Shown in pieces: positions 6,147-14,684 of a stretch of 64,000 nt of DNA. The notes under the pieces are model-generated. The model saw only the letters and a list, made by a program, of their open reading frames with translations, searched no databases and was not told the DNA's origin. Source of the DNA: Clostridia bacterium (GTDB lineage: Bacteria > Bacillota > Clostridia > Oscillospirales > CAG-272); NCBI GenBank assembly GCA_017520505.1, contig JAFXFN010000034.1:1-64000 (forward strand), written 5' to 3'. Within the stretch, counting starts at the first letter, position 1. Every line of letters begins with the position of its first letter. The position numbers were made by a program, and so were the translations under genes.

Positions 6147-8900
6147 TTACGGCGCTTTATGCTCTTTAAGCACCGTAGTTTTATCGTAGAATGTCCAGTT
6201 ATCCTTCTCCCACAAATTGTCCTTGACGCTTGCCCAGCGTGAAGGCAAAAATGTGTTGCCGTTGTTTTTGCTCGTGGAGAATGTGTCGGATACGATGATA
6301 AACTGCTCGTGAGCTGTTTTTTCGTCACTCGTTATTTTGTTACCCGTAAACGGATTCACGGGGTTTTCGATAAGTCCGTTCATCGCAATTACAGGCACGT
6401 CGGCATTCGTCATAAATTCCTCCGACACGGTAAACTCACGGCTGTTAAAGTCCTTTACCATAAACAAGGGATAGTAAAATTCAGCATCTATTTCACCCTT
6501 CTGAAGCTCTTTTATCTGTTTTAAATTTCGTCCGTGGTCTGCAACGATGATGATTTTTGTGTTATCGTACACGCCCTCTGCCTTCAAATGGTCAAGCCAC
6601 GTGCCAAGACGGAGCATTGATGCCATATTGATATGGTAATGGCTCATTTCAAACGTGCTGTCAACCGTCATTTTAACACCGTCAACATTGAATCTGTCCT
6701 TGTGGGCTTCATCGTATTCGGTATTATCGACGTTCATTGACGGAACGTAATCGGGCGTCTGAAGAAGTGCGGGCTCGTGTGTGGAATCGTTTGTCATAAA
6801 CAAGAACGTGTTTTTCTCCTCATCCGTGACATTCGTCATTCCTATCATATTTTCAAGCACCTCGTACGACTGCATAAACGGTGCGTAAAGTCCCTCTGCC
6901 GTTGACATATCGTGTATGGTCTGGCTGGTGGTATTTCCCTGCTCAAAATCAGCCTCAACCTGATTGTAAAGTCCGTCACCGTATACAGACGGCTGGAAGA
7001 ACAAGGGCATACACTTCATAAAGCTAAGACAGAAGAAATTTCTGTGATTGTTTTCTATGACCTTTTCCTTTTGCGAAAGCTCGCCGAATCTGCCCTTTGT
7101 GATGTAAGCATCAATGTCGGTATACTCCTCAAACACGGTAAGGTCGGGAATCCACTTATAGTTTGCATAAACAGGGTCAAATACCGTTACGTCGTAGCCG
7201 TTTTGGTCAAACAGCACGGGCATAACCTTCAAAGCCTCGTTGTGCTTTGAAACGAGGGATTCTTTATCACGTTTATTAAGCTCAACGGGGGTATACTCAT
7301 ATCCGCCGAGCAATGCGGGGGAGGCGAAATTCGTATAGCCGCCGAACGAGATCGTGTTTTTGTAGTACGTGAAGCCTGCAAACATCTCACGAAGCTCGGG
7401 CTTTTCGTTGAACATATAAGGCACATACTGTCCCATTGAACGGTCAAGCATAATTACAATTACGTTTTTGCCGTTTTTGGAAAGCGTGAAATCGGGGATA
7501 GAATCATTGTCAGCCGACACTTCATTTACAGAGGTGTTTATTGCCGAAACATTCACCGCCGACATACCACCGACAGCAATAATGGCTGTTAAAAGCACGC
7601 TTGACGTTATGCGCTTGAATTTGATACAGCAGAAAATGAGAAGTGCGCAAAGCGCAATTATTATAAGCACGTTTATCCACTGCTCAAGGATGCCGAAGCT
7701 GACACCGTTTTCGTACTGGAGCGTGGGGGAGATAACACCGAGGTCGGTACCGAAGAACATATAGTTTACGACCGTGACACCCGAAAGCACCCACATAAGT
7801 CTTTCAAATACTACCTTTCCTTTGGGGCTTGCAAGCCAATAGAACACTCCGAACCAAACGAGGAAGAAGCCGCCTGCCATACAAGCAGTACGCAAAACGT
7901 ACCAAAGAGGATTATGAAAATACGTAGCGTCGATATATTCCTGCGCTGAGGATGAAATGAACGCAGACGGTATAAGCACACCCAGAAGCACCGTCAGAAA
8001 CACACCGCCGAGGATAAATGAAAGTCGGTTAGGTGTATACTGCTTTTCCCCCGGCTTGATGCTTACGTTCTTCTTTATAACGTGGATCAAAAGCGGAAGC
8101 TGTAACAAAAATGCAAGCGCAAGAAGTGCATTTTTAAGCTCTGTTTTTGCTTCGGTTGACGTAAAGAATGCATAAAGGCATACGATTCCGACAACGGAAA
8201 GGCCGATGCGCAAAACCTTTTGAGGATTTTTTATCTTGTAGAAGATATTTTTGACAAGCGAGAAAAGGTTGTTGAGCGTCCAATAAAATACGAGACACGC
8301 AGGCGATGTGTAAAGGAACACAAGGAAAAATGCCGCCATTGCGTAAAGCTGTATTTTCGTTTTAAGCGGAAAGCCTTTTAAATAAATTGCGCTTGAAATG
8401 ACGTTTATCAGCGTCATAAGCACAGGAAGGACGTTTATTGCAAGTCCGCCTATAACGAGCATACCGTCAGGTGCGCCGAGGTCCTTTATAGGGCCGAATG
8501 AAACACCCTGAAGCACCGTGAGTCCCGACAAGAACTGATATGCAGCCATAAAAAACGGAATTTCAAGCAAAAGCGACACGGAGCCGTTGAGGGCATTCGT
8601 CGGCTTGTAGTTATTCTGTCTGTAATACGTCTGCAGCATCATCATTCTCTCATCACCCGAGAACGTTTTTTTGATGTGCGCAACACCCTTTGCAAGCTTT
8701 GCTTCGATGTCACGTGAACGCTCCTGCATTTCGTCAGCACGTCTGTAAAGAGGCAGGACGAGAATGTTCATCATAAGGCTCAAAAATATTATGGCAATAC
8801 CGGGGTTGCCGATAATATTGTTGGCATTTCTGAAAATTATTTCAAATATCAGCTTCAGCGGGCCTAAAAACACCGTTTCGATAATTGACCAGAACGACAT
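6147..8900 (-). CDS. YidC/Oxa1-like membrane domain fused to an LtaS/sulfatase-like phosphotransferase domain
   Basis: 917 residues. Residues ~1-225 follow the YidC/Oxa1 core: NPGIAIIFLSLMMNILVLPL, a charged helical hairpin (RRADEMQERSRDIEAKLAKG), a cytosolic YRQNNYKP stretch and LLEIPFFMAAYQFLSG. The position of the conserved groove arginine (usually ..IR/VR LL.LPL) is Asn45. Residues ~226-460 add further membrane segments. From ~475 an alkaline-phosphatase-superfamily domain begins (GKNVIVIMLDRS): Asp486, likely nucleophile Thr523 in GYTNFASP, His708 in STHEP, Asp788-His789 in VADHG, a complete metal/catalytic set comparable to LtaS and phosphoethanolamine transferases. The catalytic part should be outside the cell. 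Its start overlaps the stop of the TagF-like gene (TAATG), so the two are translationally coupled. A role in transferring glycerol-phosphate or a phospho-substituent to a surface polymer is inferred. Confidence 0.88.
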   Translation of the reverse strand: MSFWSIIETVFLGPLKLIFEIIFRNANNIIGNPGIAIIFLSLMMNILVLPLYRRADEMQERSRDIEAKLAKGVAHIKKTFSGDERMMMLQTYYRQNNYKPTNALNGSVSLLLEIPFFMAAYQFLSGLTVLQGVSFGPIKDLGAPDGMLVIGGLAINVLPVLMTLINVISSAIYLKGFPLKTKIQLYAMAAFFLVFLYTSPACLVFYWTLNNLFSLVKNIFYKIKNPQKVLRIGLSVVGIVCLYAFFTSTEAKTELKNALLALAFLLQLPLLIHVIKKNVSIKPGEKQYTPNRLSFILGGVFLTVLLGVLIPSAFISSSAQEYIDATYFHNPLWYVLRTACMAGGFFLVWFGVFYWLASPKGKVVFERLMWVLSGVTVVNYMFFGTDLGVISPTLQYENGVSFGILEQWINVLIIIALCALLIFCCIKFKRITSSVLLTAIIAVGGMSAVNVSAINTSVNEVSADNDSIPDFTLSKNGKNVIVIMLDRSMGQYVPYMFNEKPELREMFAGFTYYKNTISFGGYTNFASPALLGGYEYTPVELNKRDKESLVSKHNEALKVMPVLFDQNGYDVTVFDPVYANYKWIPDLTVFEEYTDIDAYITKGRFGELSQKEKVIENNHRNFFCLSFMKCMPLFFQPSVYGDGLYNQVEADFEQGNTTSQTIHDMSTAEGLYAPFMQSYEVLENMIGMTNVTDEEKNTFLFMTNDSTHEPALLQTPDYVPSMNVDNTEYDEAHKDRFNVDGVKMTVDSTFEMSHYHINMASMLRLGTWLDHLKAEGVYDNTKIIIVADHGRNLKQIKELQKGEIDAEFYYPLFMVKDFNSREFTVSEEFMTNADVPVIAMNGLIENPVNPFTGNKITSDEKTAHEQFIIVSDTFSTSKNNGNTFLPSRWASVKDNLWEKDNWTFYDKTTVLKEHKAP

Positions 8901-10141
8901 TATTTCTCCTCCTCCTTCGTTGTAAGCTCATTCAGCTTTTGTTCTATGTAATCGGCTGTGCGAACGGCACCTTCACCGAAATGCTCCCACGTTTCAGCCT
9001 TTACCTGCCGTCTTCCCTCTGCATATTTGGGGTCTTCAAGGCAAGCGTCTATCACGTTTTTAAGGTCGCCCATATTTTCGTCAGTCAGTCTTTGACCGAT
9101 TCTCGGAAGTGCCGACGCCGTCCAAAGCGGCTTATCAAGCCACCACGCATCGTACGGACTCAGATCGAAATCGGGGTCGGTGTATATAACGGGCTTATCG
9201 TATACGAGCGTAAAGTCAAATATAACACCCGAAAAGTCGGAAATAAGTATATCGGAGCGTGAAAGCACGTTAAAGTTATCCGTATCCTTGTTCCACTGCA
9301 ATCTGTCGCTTTCGGGATACTCTGCCATCAGCTTATCGAGCATTTCCTTTTCCGAGGTGAACGACTGCGGGTGGGGACGGACTATGACGTTATAGCCCGT
9401 ATTCAAAAGCACGTCGAGTATTTTTCCGCCGTACACGCTCAAAATGGCGCTTTTGCCCCAGGAGGGCGCAAGAAGCACGGTGCGTTTTTCGTCCTTACGC
9501 TCAGCGCTTCCCTCTTTTTGCAGTCTTTTTGCCATTTCGTCCATATAGGGGATTCCAACCTTTACAAGCTCCTTTTCGGGAAGCTCTCTCAGCTTTTCAA
9601 GCGCACGGACGTCCTCTGCCTGATATTCACCCGACAGAAGAACTGCGTCGTAATAGTCTATGCCGAACATTCTGTAAAGTGTTATTTCACTTGCCGCATG
9701 CGGAATATGAACGTAAAAATCTGCAAGCTTTGATTTTTTCCACTGATACACCTCAAGACCGGGAGTTGTGGAAAGAACTATCGAAGCGTTCAAAAAATTA
9801 AGCTTCATAAACGCACGGCTTTCCTTGCCTATAAATTCAGCCTTTACGTGCTCAAATTTGCTTTCAAGCGCCTTGTCATCGTCAGACATCGTCATATATA
9901 CGGTGTCAATACCGCGTTCATCAAGCTCACGGCATATAGGCTCAAATATAGACCAGTACCTTTTGTTGTCAGAAAATATGACAACAGGTATCTTGTTCAT
10001 ATCCGTCTTTGCGCTTCCTCCGCCGAGGCGGAAACGAAACTTGATAAAAAACATTCTCAAAGAAAAGATACTTGCGCCTATAACGCCTATAAGTATCGTA
10101 AAAAGCATACTCCCCGTGCCGGGGTCAATATACAGCAGCAT
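8900..10141 (-). CDS. TagB/TagF-like CDP-glycerol glycerophosphotransferase
   Basis: A 413-residue protein with one N-terminal membrane segment (LLYIDPGTGSMLFTILIG...) and a GT-B-like catalytic part. The hallmarks are HIPHAASEITLYRMFG, VIVRPHPQS and SDILISDFSGVIFDF, which carry the conserved His and the Ser/Asp motif of the teichoic-acid glycerophosphotransferase family (Glyphos_transf). It should transfer glycerol-phosphate from CDP-glycerol to a membrane-linked acceptor or chain. ATG at 10141 follows GGAGATAATT; a TTG further upstream is in frame but lacks a ribosome site. It is coupled to the YidC-sulfatase fusion by a 1-base stop/start overlap and lies downstream of licCAB on the same strand. 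Confidence 0.9.
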   Translation of the reverse strand: MLLYIDPGTGSMLFTILIGVIGASIFSLRMFFIKFRFRLGGGSAKTDMNKIPVVIFSDNKRYWSIFEPICRELDERGIDTVYMTMSDDDKALESKFEHVKAEFIGKESRAFMKLNFLNASIVLSTTPGLEVYQWKKSKLADFYVHIPHAASEITLYRMFGIDYYDAVLLSGEYQAEDVRALEKLRELPEKELVKVGIPYMDEMAKRLQKEGSAERKDEKRTVLLAPSWGKSAILSVYGGKILDVLLNTGYNVIVRPHPQSFTSEKEMLDKLMAEYPESDRLQWNKDTDNFNVLSRSDILISDFSGVIFDFTLVYDKPVIYTDPDFDLSPYDAWWLDKPLWTASALPRIGQRLTDENMGDLKNVIDACLEDPKYAEGRRQVKAETWEHFGEGAVRTADYIEQKLNELTTKEEEK

Positions 10142-10214
10142 AATTATCTCCGTTTTCAAATTTAATGCTATTCGTTTTAAACGAATAGCATTTCGTGTTT
10201 TTATATGTAATACC

Positions 10215-10365
10215 TTGTTTCATCTTAAAATTGACAAATAGATTTCCGCAGGAAATCTATGCGCCTTGTAGTTGACAAAGTCAACTACGGTAGTTCGCTG
10301 TTTCCAGCGAACTACAAGGGGCTTGCGGGCATGGAGCTGTCATCGTAAAGATTTAGATGAAACAA
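10215..10365. repeat. Nested palindromic repeat element with terminal inverted repeats
   Basis: Outer ends TTGTTTCATCT (10215) and AGATGAAACAA (ending 10365) are perfect inverted repeats. Inside are ATTTCC-gca-GGAAAT, then a hairpin GTAGTTGAC-aaa-GTCAACTAC, then GTAGTTCGCTG...CAGCGAACTAC. It separates licB from the TagF-like gene. The 34550-34727 copy has the same order of parts. The layout resembles a small non-autonomous mobile element. Confidence 0.75.
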
Positions 10366-10372
10366 CATAGCA

Positions 10373-10420
10373 GGGGCGGACGTCCCCGACCGCCCGTTTC
10401 AAATCAAATTCGATTTGAAA
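10373..10420. repeat. GGGCGG...CCGCCC module and TTTCAAATC hairpin after licB
   Basis: GGGGCGGACGTCCCCGACCGCCC (two arms over 10373-10395) is one copy of a dispersed module with the general form GGGCG(variable)CGCCCCTACAA. It is followed by TTTCAAATC (10397-10405) and GATTTGAAA (10412-10420), a 9-bp stem immediately past the licB stop that could end or pause the licCAB transcript; there is no strong T tract. Confidence 0.55.
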
Positions 10421-10422
10421 TT

Positions 10423-11373
10423 TTATTCGCCTTTTTTGAATATTTCCTTGAAGTCGGCGGCGGCAAATATACCGCAGACGAGAACGACGACGGTACAGAT
10501 TATCTGAAGAGCGCTGAATGTCGGCATCGCACCGCCGAAAATAACGAGCGCAAGCGGAATAACCGCTATCCACGCACAGTACGTTACGTTAAGTGCCATA
10601 GCCTTCGATGCGCCAATCTGCGAAATCGCCTTGTAGTAGTAAAGATATGAAAGCGTTGCGAAAAGTCCTGCAATAACTATCGTGGGGATAAGCCACTTTG
10701 TGTCGGGTGTGAAAAGATTTGCCGTAAAGCCCCAGCCCTTGATAACGGGGAGAATAATGACGGCATAAGTAAGCGCCGACGTTGTCTGACGTATCTGCAA
10801 GGCGTATTCGTCCTTGACCTCGGGGTCTGTAAGGCACTTTGCAAGAATGACCGCCTCAATGCCCCAGCCGAATGCACACATAGCCGCACCGACGATACCG
10901 AGGGCGAAGTTCTGTATATCAAGCTCGGGTGAGTAGCTGAGACCGTAAACGCCGAGAAGTGTGAATATAAGGAACACCCACTGATACCATTTCATCTTTT
11001 CTTTAAGGAAGATGTAAGCAAGTATTGCGCCTATTGCGGGGAACACAGCACTTGCAACAGCACCGACCGATGCGCCCATATAAGTAAGCGCCATAACGTA
11101 GCCCGTCATACCGACAGGGCCGCCGATAACTGCGGCAACGACTACCCATTTACCGCTTTTCGTCTTCGTAAGGGCGTTCCATACGTTTTTGAGATTTCCT
11201 CTGACACCGTTGTACGCTGTCGCCCAAACGGCTGAGGAAGCATCGTGAATGAATGTGCTGATGAACGTAACGAATAAAAGCGATTCTGCCGAAAACGCTT
11301 CCATTCCCGTTGCGAGTGTAAGAATGTATGATGCGATCGCCCAAGTAATTCCTGCGATAATTCCTGCTGTCAT
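10423..11373 (-). CDS. licB: Choline permease, EamA/DMT superfamily (LicB-like)
   Basis: A 316-residue integral membrane protein with about ten hydrophobic helices in two EamA-like halves, e.g. GGPVGMTGYVMALTYMGASV and LFATLSYLYYYKAISQIGASK. Alone this would be only a drug/metabolite-type transporter, but its immediate coupling to a choline-kinase-like and a LicC-like gene points to LicB, which imports choline for phosphocholine surface decoration. Its ATG overlaps the licA stop by one base (TAATG) and GGAGGAAACAA serves as ribosome site. Substrate is inferred from neighbours. Confidence 0.85.
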   Translation of the reverse strand: MTAGIIAGITWAIASYILTLATGMEAFSAESLLFVTFISTFIHDASSAVWATAYNGVRGNLKNVWNALTKTKSGKWVVVAAVIGGPVGMTGYVMALTYMGASVGAVASAVFPAIGAILAYIFLKEKMKWYQWVFLIFTLLGVYGLSYSPELDIQNFALGIVGAAMCAFGWGIEAVILAKCLTDPEVKDEYALQIRQTTSALTYAVIILPVIKGWGFTANLFTPDTKWLIPTIVIAGLFATLSYLYYYKAISQIGASKAMALNVTYCAWIAVIPLALVIFGGAMPTFSALQIICTVVVLVCGIFAAADFKEIFKKGE

Positions 11374-12272
11374 TATTTGTTTCCTCCCTTGATACTCATA
11401 TATTCTTTTATGAAGCCTTTAAGACGTGTATATCTTTCCGTTGCCCAGTCCTCCATAGGCTGTCCGTCATAAGGAACTCTCGTTTTTGCCCACAGAGTCC
11501 ACAGATAGTCAACGTAAATTTTGCTTGCCAAAAAGTGCTTTTTGTCCTTTTCGTCGGGTGTGTGTCCGAGATATGCTGTCAAAAGCTTTTCGTCGCACTC
11601 GCCGTCGAAGCCTGCTTCAATGGAAACGTCGGCAACGTCCCACATACCGTCGTTCATTCCTGCATATTCCCAGTCGATAAGGTACATTCTGTCAGCACCG
11701 AGCACCCAGTTTTCGCAAAGCGGGTCATTGTGGCACGGCACCTTTTCAGCGCAAATAAGCGCATCAATTTCCGTTTTCACGTCCATAACGTGATTTTTCA
11801 TCTCATCATAATCGTCATACATCACCACTTTTTTGTCGGCAATTATCTTTTCGTATCCGCTTGCCATTTCAAACACCTCAAACGGTACGCCCGTGTTGAC
11901 ACCCGACGTATGCACCTTTTTGAAGATGTCTGCCATACGCTTTATGTTTTCATCATTTTTAAGCGTTTCACTTGACATTGTAACGGCATCCTTTATGTAT
12001 CTCGTCACCTTTGAGCCGTCGTCACCGAAGTAAAGAAGCTCTGCATCAACACCGAGGTCACACGCAAGGCGTGTGCTTACCATTTCGTCACGGCGGTTTA
12101 TAAGCTCCTCCGTTCCCTCTCCGGGAATACGCACGACGTAGTCCTCACCGTCTACGGTCACCTTATACGTGCGATTCGTAAGTCCACCCATACGGGAAAT
12201 TGCGCTGTAATCATCGGTTTTGAGTACCTTTTGAAGCAGTTGCTTCACGGCTGAGTATTCTGTTTTTTCCAC
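11373..12272 (-). CDS. licA: Choline kinase (LicA-like)
   Basis: A 299-residue cytosolic kinase expected to make phosphocholine from choline and ATP. It has the aminoglycoside/choline kinase motifs: GGLTNRTYKV near the N-terminus, VPCHNDPLCENWVL (Brenner motif HxDxxxxN) and LIDWEYAGMNDGMWDVAD (choline kinase motif). Start choice: a TTG at 12278 overlaps the licC stop but sits only 2-3 bases from the GGAG, whereas GTG at 12272 lies 8 bases from it, so I prefer GTG. It is translationally linked to licC upstream and licB downstream. Ethanolamine is a possible alternative substrate. Confidence 0.9.
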   Translation of the reverse strand: MEKTEYSAVKQLLQKVLKTDDYSAISRMGGLTNRTYKVTVDGEDYVVRIPGEGTEELINRRDEMVSTRLACDLGVDAELLYFGDDGSKVTRYIKDAVTMSSETLKNDENIKRMADIFKKVHTSGVNTGVPFEVFEMASGYEKIIADKKVVMYDDYDEMKNHVMDVKTEIDALICAEKVPCHNDPLCENWVLGADRMYLIDWEYAGMNDGMWDVADVSIEAGFDGECDEKLLTAYLGHTPDEKDKKHFLASKIYVDYLWTLWAKTRVPYDGQPMEDWATERYTRLKGFIKEYMSIKGGNK

Positions 12273-12274
12273 TT

Positions 12275-13144
12275 TCAAATCTCCTTTAATATTTTTTCGC
12301 TGTATGAGTATTTATATTTTTTGTCTTTGCAAACGAACGTAAAGCCGCCTGCGGCATTTGTGCCGTCCTTATATGATAAGACGGATTTTATATCACTTTC
12401 GTTACAGTCAAGCGATGAACAAATGCTTTTTAAAATATTCGAGCGTGTGTCGTTTACATAGCTTTCGTCAAATTCACGAAGCTCGTCAAGCGTGTCAAAC
12501 TCAAAAATAACGCCGTCCTTGTACTTTCTTATCTTCATTTCAAGGCTGTCAATGTTATTTATATAAATGCTCTCCCACAAAAGGTCGGCAGTTTCGGGCT
12601 TGTCGTAATCAGAGCGCAAAATCTCAAGAAATTTCTTTGTAAAATCCTCACACCAGAACACGTGGCCGAGCATATACCAGGCGTTCTCACCGCCTATTTT
12701 AACATTTCGAATGGTGCCGTTTTCATCATACTCCATACACCATTCCTTTGTTGCCCCGTCTGCGTAGAGTGCCGAATAATAGCAATCCGACACTTCCTTT
12801 TCAAACGGATTTTCGGAAAAATAATTATCCGCTGAGCAAATATATGAGTTTTTAAGTATACCCTTAACGGCGTAAATGCTTGCGTTGTTGTTTCTCGTCA
12901 GAAAGTCGGGATTATGCACGAGCTTAACGGAAAATTTTTCTTCAAGATACGAAAACATCTCCGCCTTGTAGCCTGTAACGACGTATATTTCATCAATGCC
13001 CGCTTCCTTAAGCTGGCGTATCTGACGTTCTATAAGCACCTCACCCTTGACGGTGATAAGCGCCTTGGGCATTTCGTACGAAAGCGGTGCAAAACGGCTT
13101 GAAGTTCCTGCCGCCATAATTACCGCGTTATCAACAATATGCAT
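12275..13144 (-). CDS. licC: CTP:phosphocholine cytidylyltransferase (LicC-like) with C-terminal extension
   Basis: A 289-residue nucleotidyltransferase. The N-terminal signature AVIMAAGTSSRFAPLSYEMPKALI is that of sugar-1-phosphate/phosphocholine nucleotidyltransferases. ICSADNYF supplies the metal-binding Asp, and the short Rossmann-like core matches LicC, which makes CDP-choline. The last ~60 residues (from about 228, NDTRSNILKSICSSLDCNES) extend beyond the usual ~230-residue LicC and have no function I recognise. First gene of the licCAB operon; GGGGACAAAAA precedes the ATG. Confidence 0.87.
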   Translation of the reverse strand: MHIVDNAVIMAAGTSSRFAPLSYEMPKALITVKGEVLIERQIRQLKEAGIDEIYVVTGYKAEMFSYLEEKFSVKLVHNPDFLTRNNNASIYAVKGILKNSYICSADNYFSENPFEKEVSDCYYSALYADGATKEWCMEYDENGTIRNVKIGGENAWYMLGHVFWCEDFTKKFLEILRSDYDKPETADLLWESIYINNIDSLEMKIRKYKDGVIFEFDTLDELREFDESYVNDTRSNILKSICSSLDCNESDIKSVLSYKDGTNAAGGFTFVCKDKKYKYSYSEKILKEI

Positions 13145-13190
13145 TTTTTGTCCCCTTTTTCACATAAAAAAACAATAATCGACATTCGGT

Positions 13191-13219
13191 ATTATAGCAC
13201 TAACTATTTACGTTGTCAA
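13191..13219 (-). promoter_or_regulatory. Consensus sigma-A promoter of licCAB
   Basis: Minus strand TTGACA (13214-13219), 17-base spacer, TATAAT (13191-13196): a perfect match at both hexamers, about 47 bases before the licC start. Strong constitutive expression is expected unless a repressor acts; no operator is evident. Confidence 0.85.
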
Positions 13220-13248
13220 TATTATTATATATATAAATAAATAATAAA

Positions 13249-13275
13249 ATATGGCGGGAGTATCTCCCGCCATAT
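13249..13275 (-). terminator. Intrinsic terminator of the FAD oxidoreductase gene
   Basis: ATGGCGGGA pairs with TCCCGCCAT around a 5-base loop, extended by flanking A-T pairs. On the minus strand it is followed by TTTTATTATTTATTT. It isolates licCAB from the upstream gene. Confidence 0.85.
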
Positions 13276-13288
13276 ATTTCAAATCAGG

Positions 13289-14653
13289 TTATTCCGTAAT
13301 TTTTCTTGCCACGTATACACCGCTTGCACTTGCGTGTGAAAGTGAATGTGTGATACCGCTTCCGTCACCGATAACGTAAAGACCGTCATATTTCGTCTGC
13401 AGATTTTTATCAACGGATACTTCCATATTGTAAAACTTGACCTCAACTCCATACAAAAGCGTGTCGTCATTTGCAGTACCGGGGGCTATTTCATCAAGTG
13501 CGTATATCATCTCGATTATTCCGTCAAGTATACGCTTGGGAAGCACGAGGCTGAGATCTCCCGGTGTTGCATTGAGCGTGGGAGTCACGAACGATTCCTC
13601 TATTCTGTTCGGTGTTGACCTCTGTCCTCTTATAAGGTCGCCGAAGCGCTGTAATATAACACCTCCGCCGAGCATATTGCTGAGTCTTGCTATAGATTCG
13701 GCGTATCCGTTTGAATCACGGAACGGCTCTGAAAAATGCTTTGCAACAAGCAGGGCAAAGTTCGTATTTTCCGTCTGCTTTGCAGGGTCCTCATAGCTGT
13801 GGCCGTTGACGGTGATGATTCCGTTTGTGTTTTCGTTAACGACAGCACCCTTCGGGTTCATACAGAACGTGCGCACCTTGTCGCCGTACTTGCTCGTTCT
13901 GTAAACTATCTTACTTTCATAAAGCTCGTCTGTCAGATGTGAAAATACCTCTGCGGGAAGCTCAACTCTTACACCGATGTCAACACGGTTTGAATTGACC
14001 TCGATATCAAGGTCACGGCAAATGCTTTCCATCCACTTGCTTCCGCTTCGTCCGACGGAAACAACGCAGTATTTGCACGTATATTCTCCGTTTTGACACG
14101 TTATCTTATATCCGCCGTCAACAATCGACAGCGTTTCAACGGGTGTATCGAAGAAGAACGTAACCTTTTCTTTGAGATAAGCGTACATATTTTCAAGCAC
14201 GATATAGTTTATATCCGTTCCCAGATGGCGCACGGAAGCGTCAAGCAGGTGAAGATCGTTCTGAACGCAAAGCTTCTTGAACTTTGAGCCTGATGTGGAA
14301 TAAAGCTTCGTGCCCTCGCCGCCGTACTGCATATTGATGTCATCAACATACCTCATCAGCTCAAGTGCGTGCTTTTTGCCTATATATTCGTAAAGTGTAC
14401 CGCCGAAATCGTTTGTTATATTATATTTACCGTCAGAAAATGCACCCGCACCGCCGAAGCCACTCATTATCGAACAGCTTTTACAGCCGATACAGGTCTT
14501 TATTTTATCGCCGTCTATAGGGCATTTGCGTTTGTTGAGTGCGTGTCCCGCTTCAAAAACCGCAACCTTTAACATAGGATTCTTTTTTACAAGCTCATAA
14601 GCCGAAAAAATACCGCCGGGGCCTGCGCCTATTATAATTACGTCGTACGTCAT
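13289..14653 (-). CDS. FAD-dependent oxidoreductase (uncharacterised COG2509-type)
   Basis: 454 residues. An N-terminal FAD Rossmann motif DVIIIGAGPGGIFSAYEL is followed by a Cys-rich stretch with KRKCP, TCIGCKSC and GFGGAGAFSDGKYN, then a C-terminal GLYVIGDGSGITHSLSHA that binds FAD. These are the marks of a conserved 'NAD(FAD)-utilising dehydrogenase' family whose substrate is not known to me. Soluble and single-gene: it has its own promoter (14685-14712) and terminator. GGAATAATA precedes the ATG. Confidence 0.85.
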   Translation of the reverse strand: MTYDVIIIGAGPGGIFSAYELVKKNPMLKVAVFEAGHALNKRKCPIDGDKIKTCIGCKSCSIMSGFGGAGAFSDGKYNITNDFGGTLYEYIGKKHALELMRYVDDINMQYGGEGTKLYSTSGSKFKKLCVQNDLHLLDASVRHLGTDINYIVLENMYAYLKEKVTFFFDTPVETLSIVDGGYKITCQNGEYTCKYCVVSVGRSGSKWMESICRDLDIEVNSNRVDIGVRVELPAEVFSHLTDELYESKIVYRTSKYGDKVRTFCMNPKGAVVNENTNGIITVNGHSYEDPAKQTENTNFALLVAKHFSEPFRDSNGYAESIARLSNMLGGGVILQRFGDLIRGQRSTPNRIEESFVTPTLNATPGDLSLVLPKRILDGIIEMIYALDEIAPGTANDDTLLYGVEVKFYNMEVSVDKNLQTKYDGLYVIGDGSGITHSLSHASASGVYVARKITE

Positions 14654-14684
14654 TATTATTCCTTTCGTTTTTTATATCAGTATT

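Noticed and set aside
10423-11373. General drug/sugar exporter for the EamA protein
   Set aside because: Possible from sequence alone, but the stop/start overlaps with choline-kinase-like and LicC-like genes make LicB the better reading.
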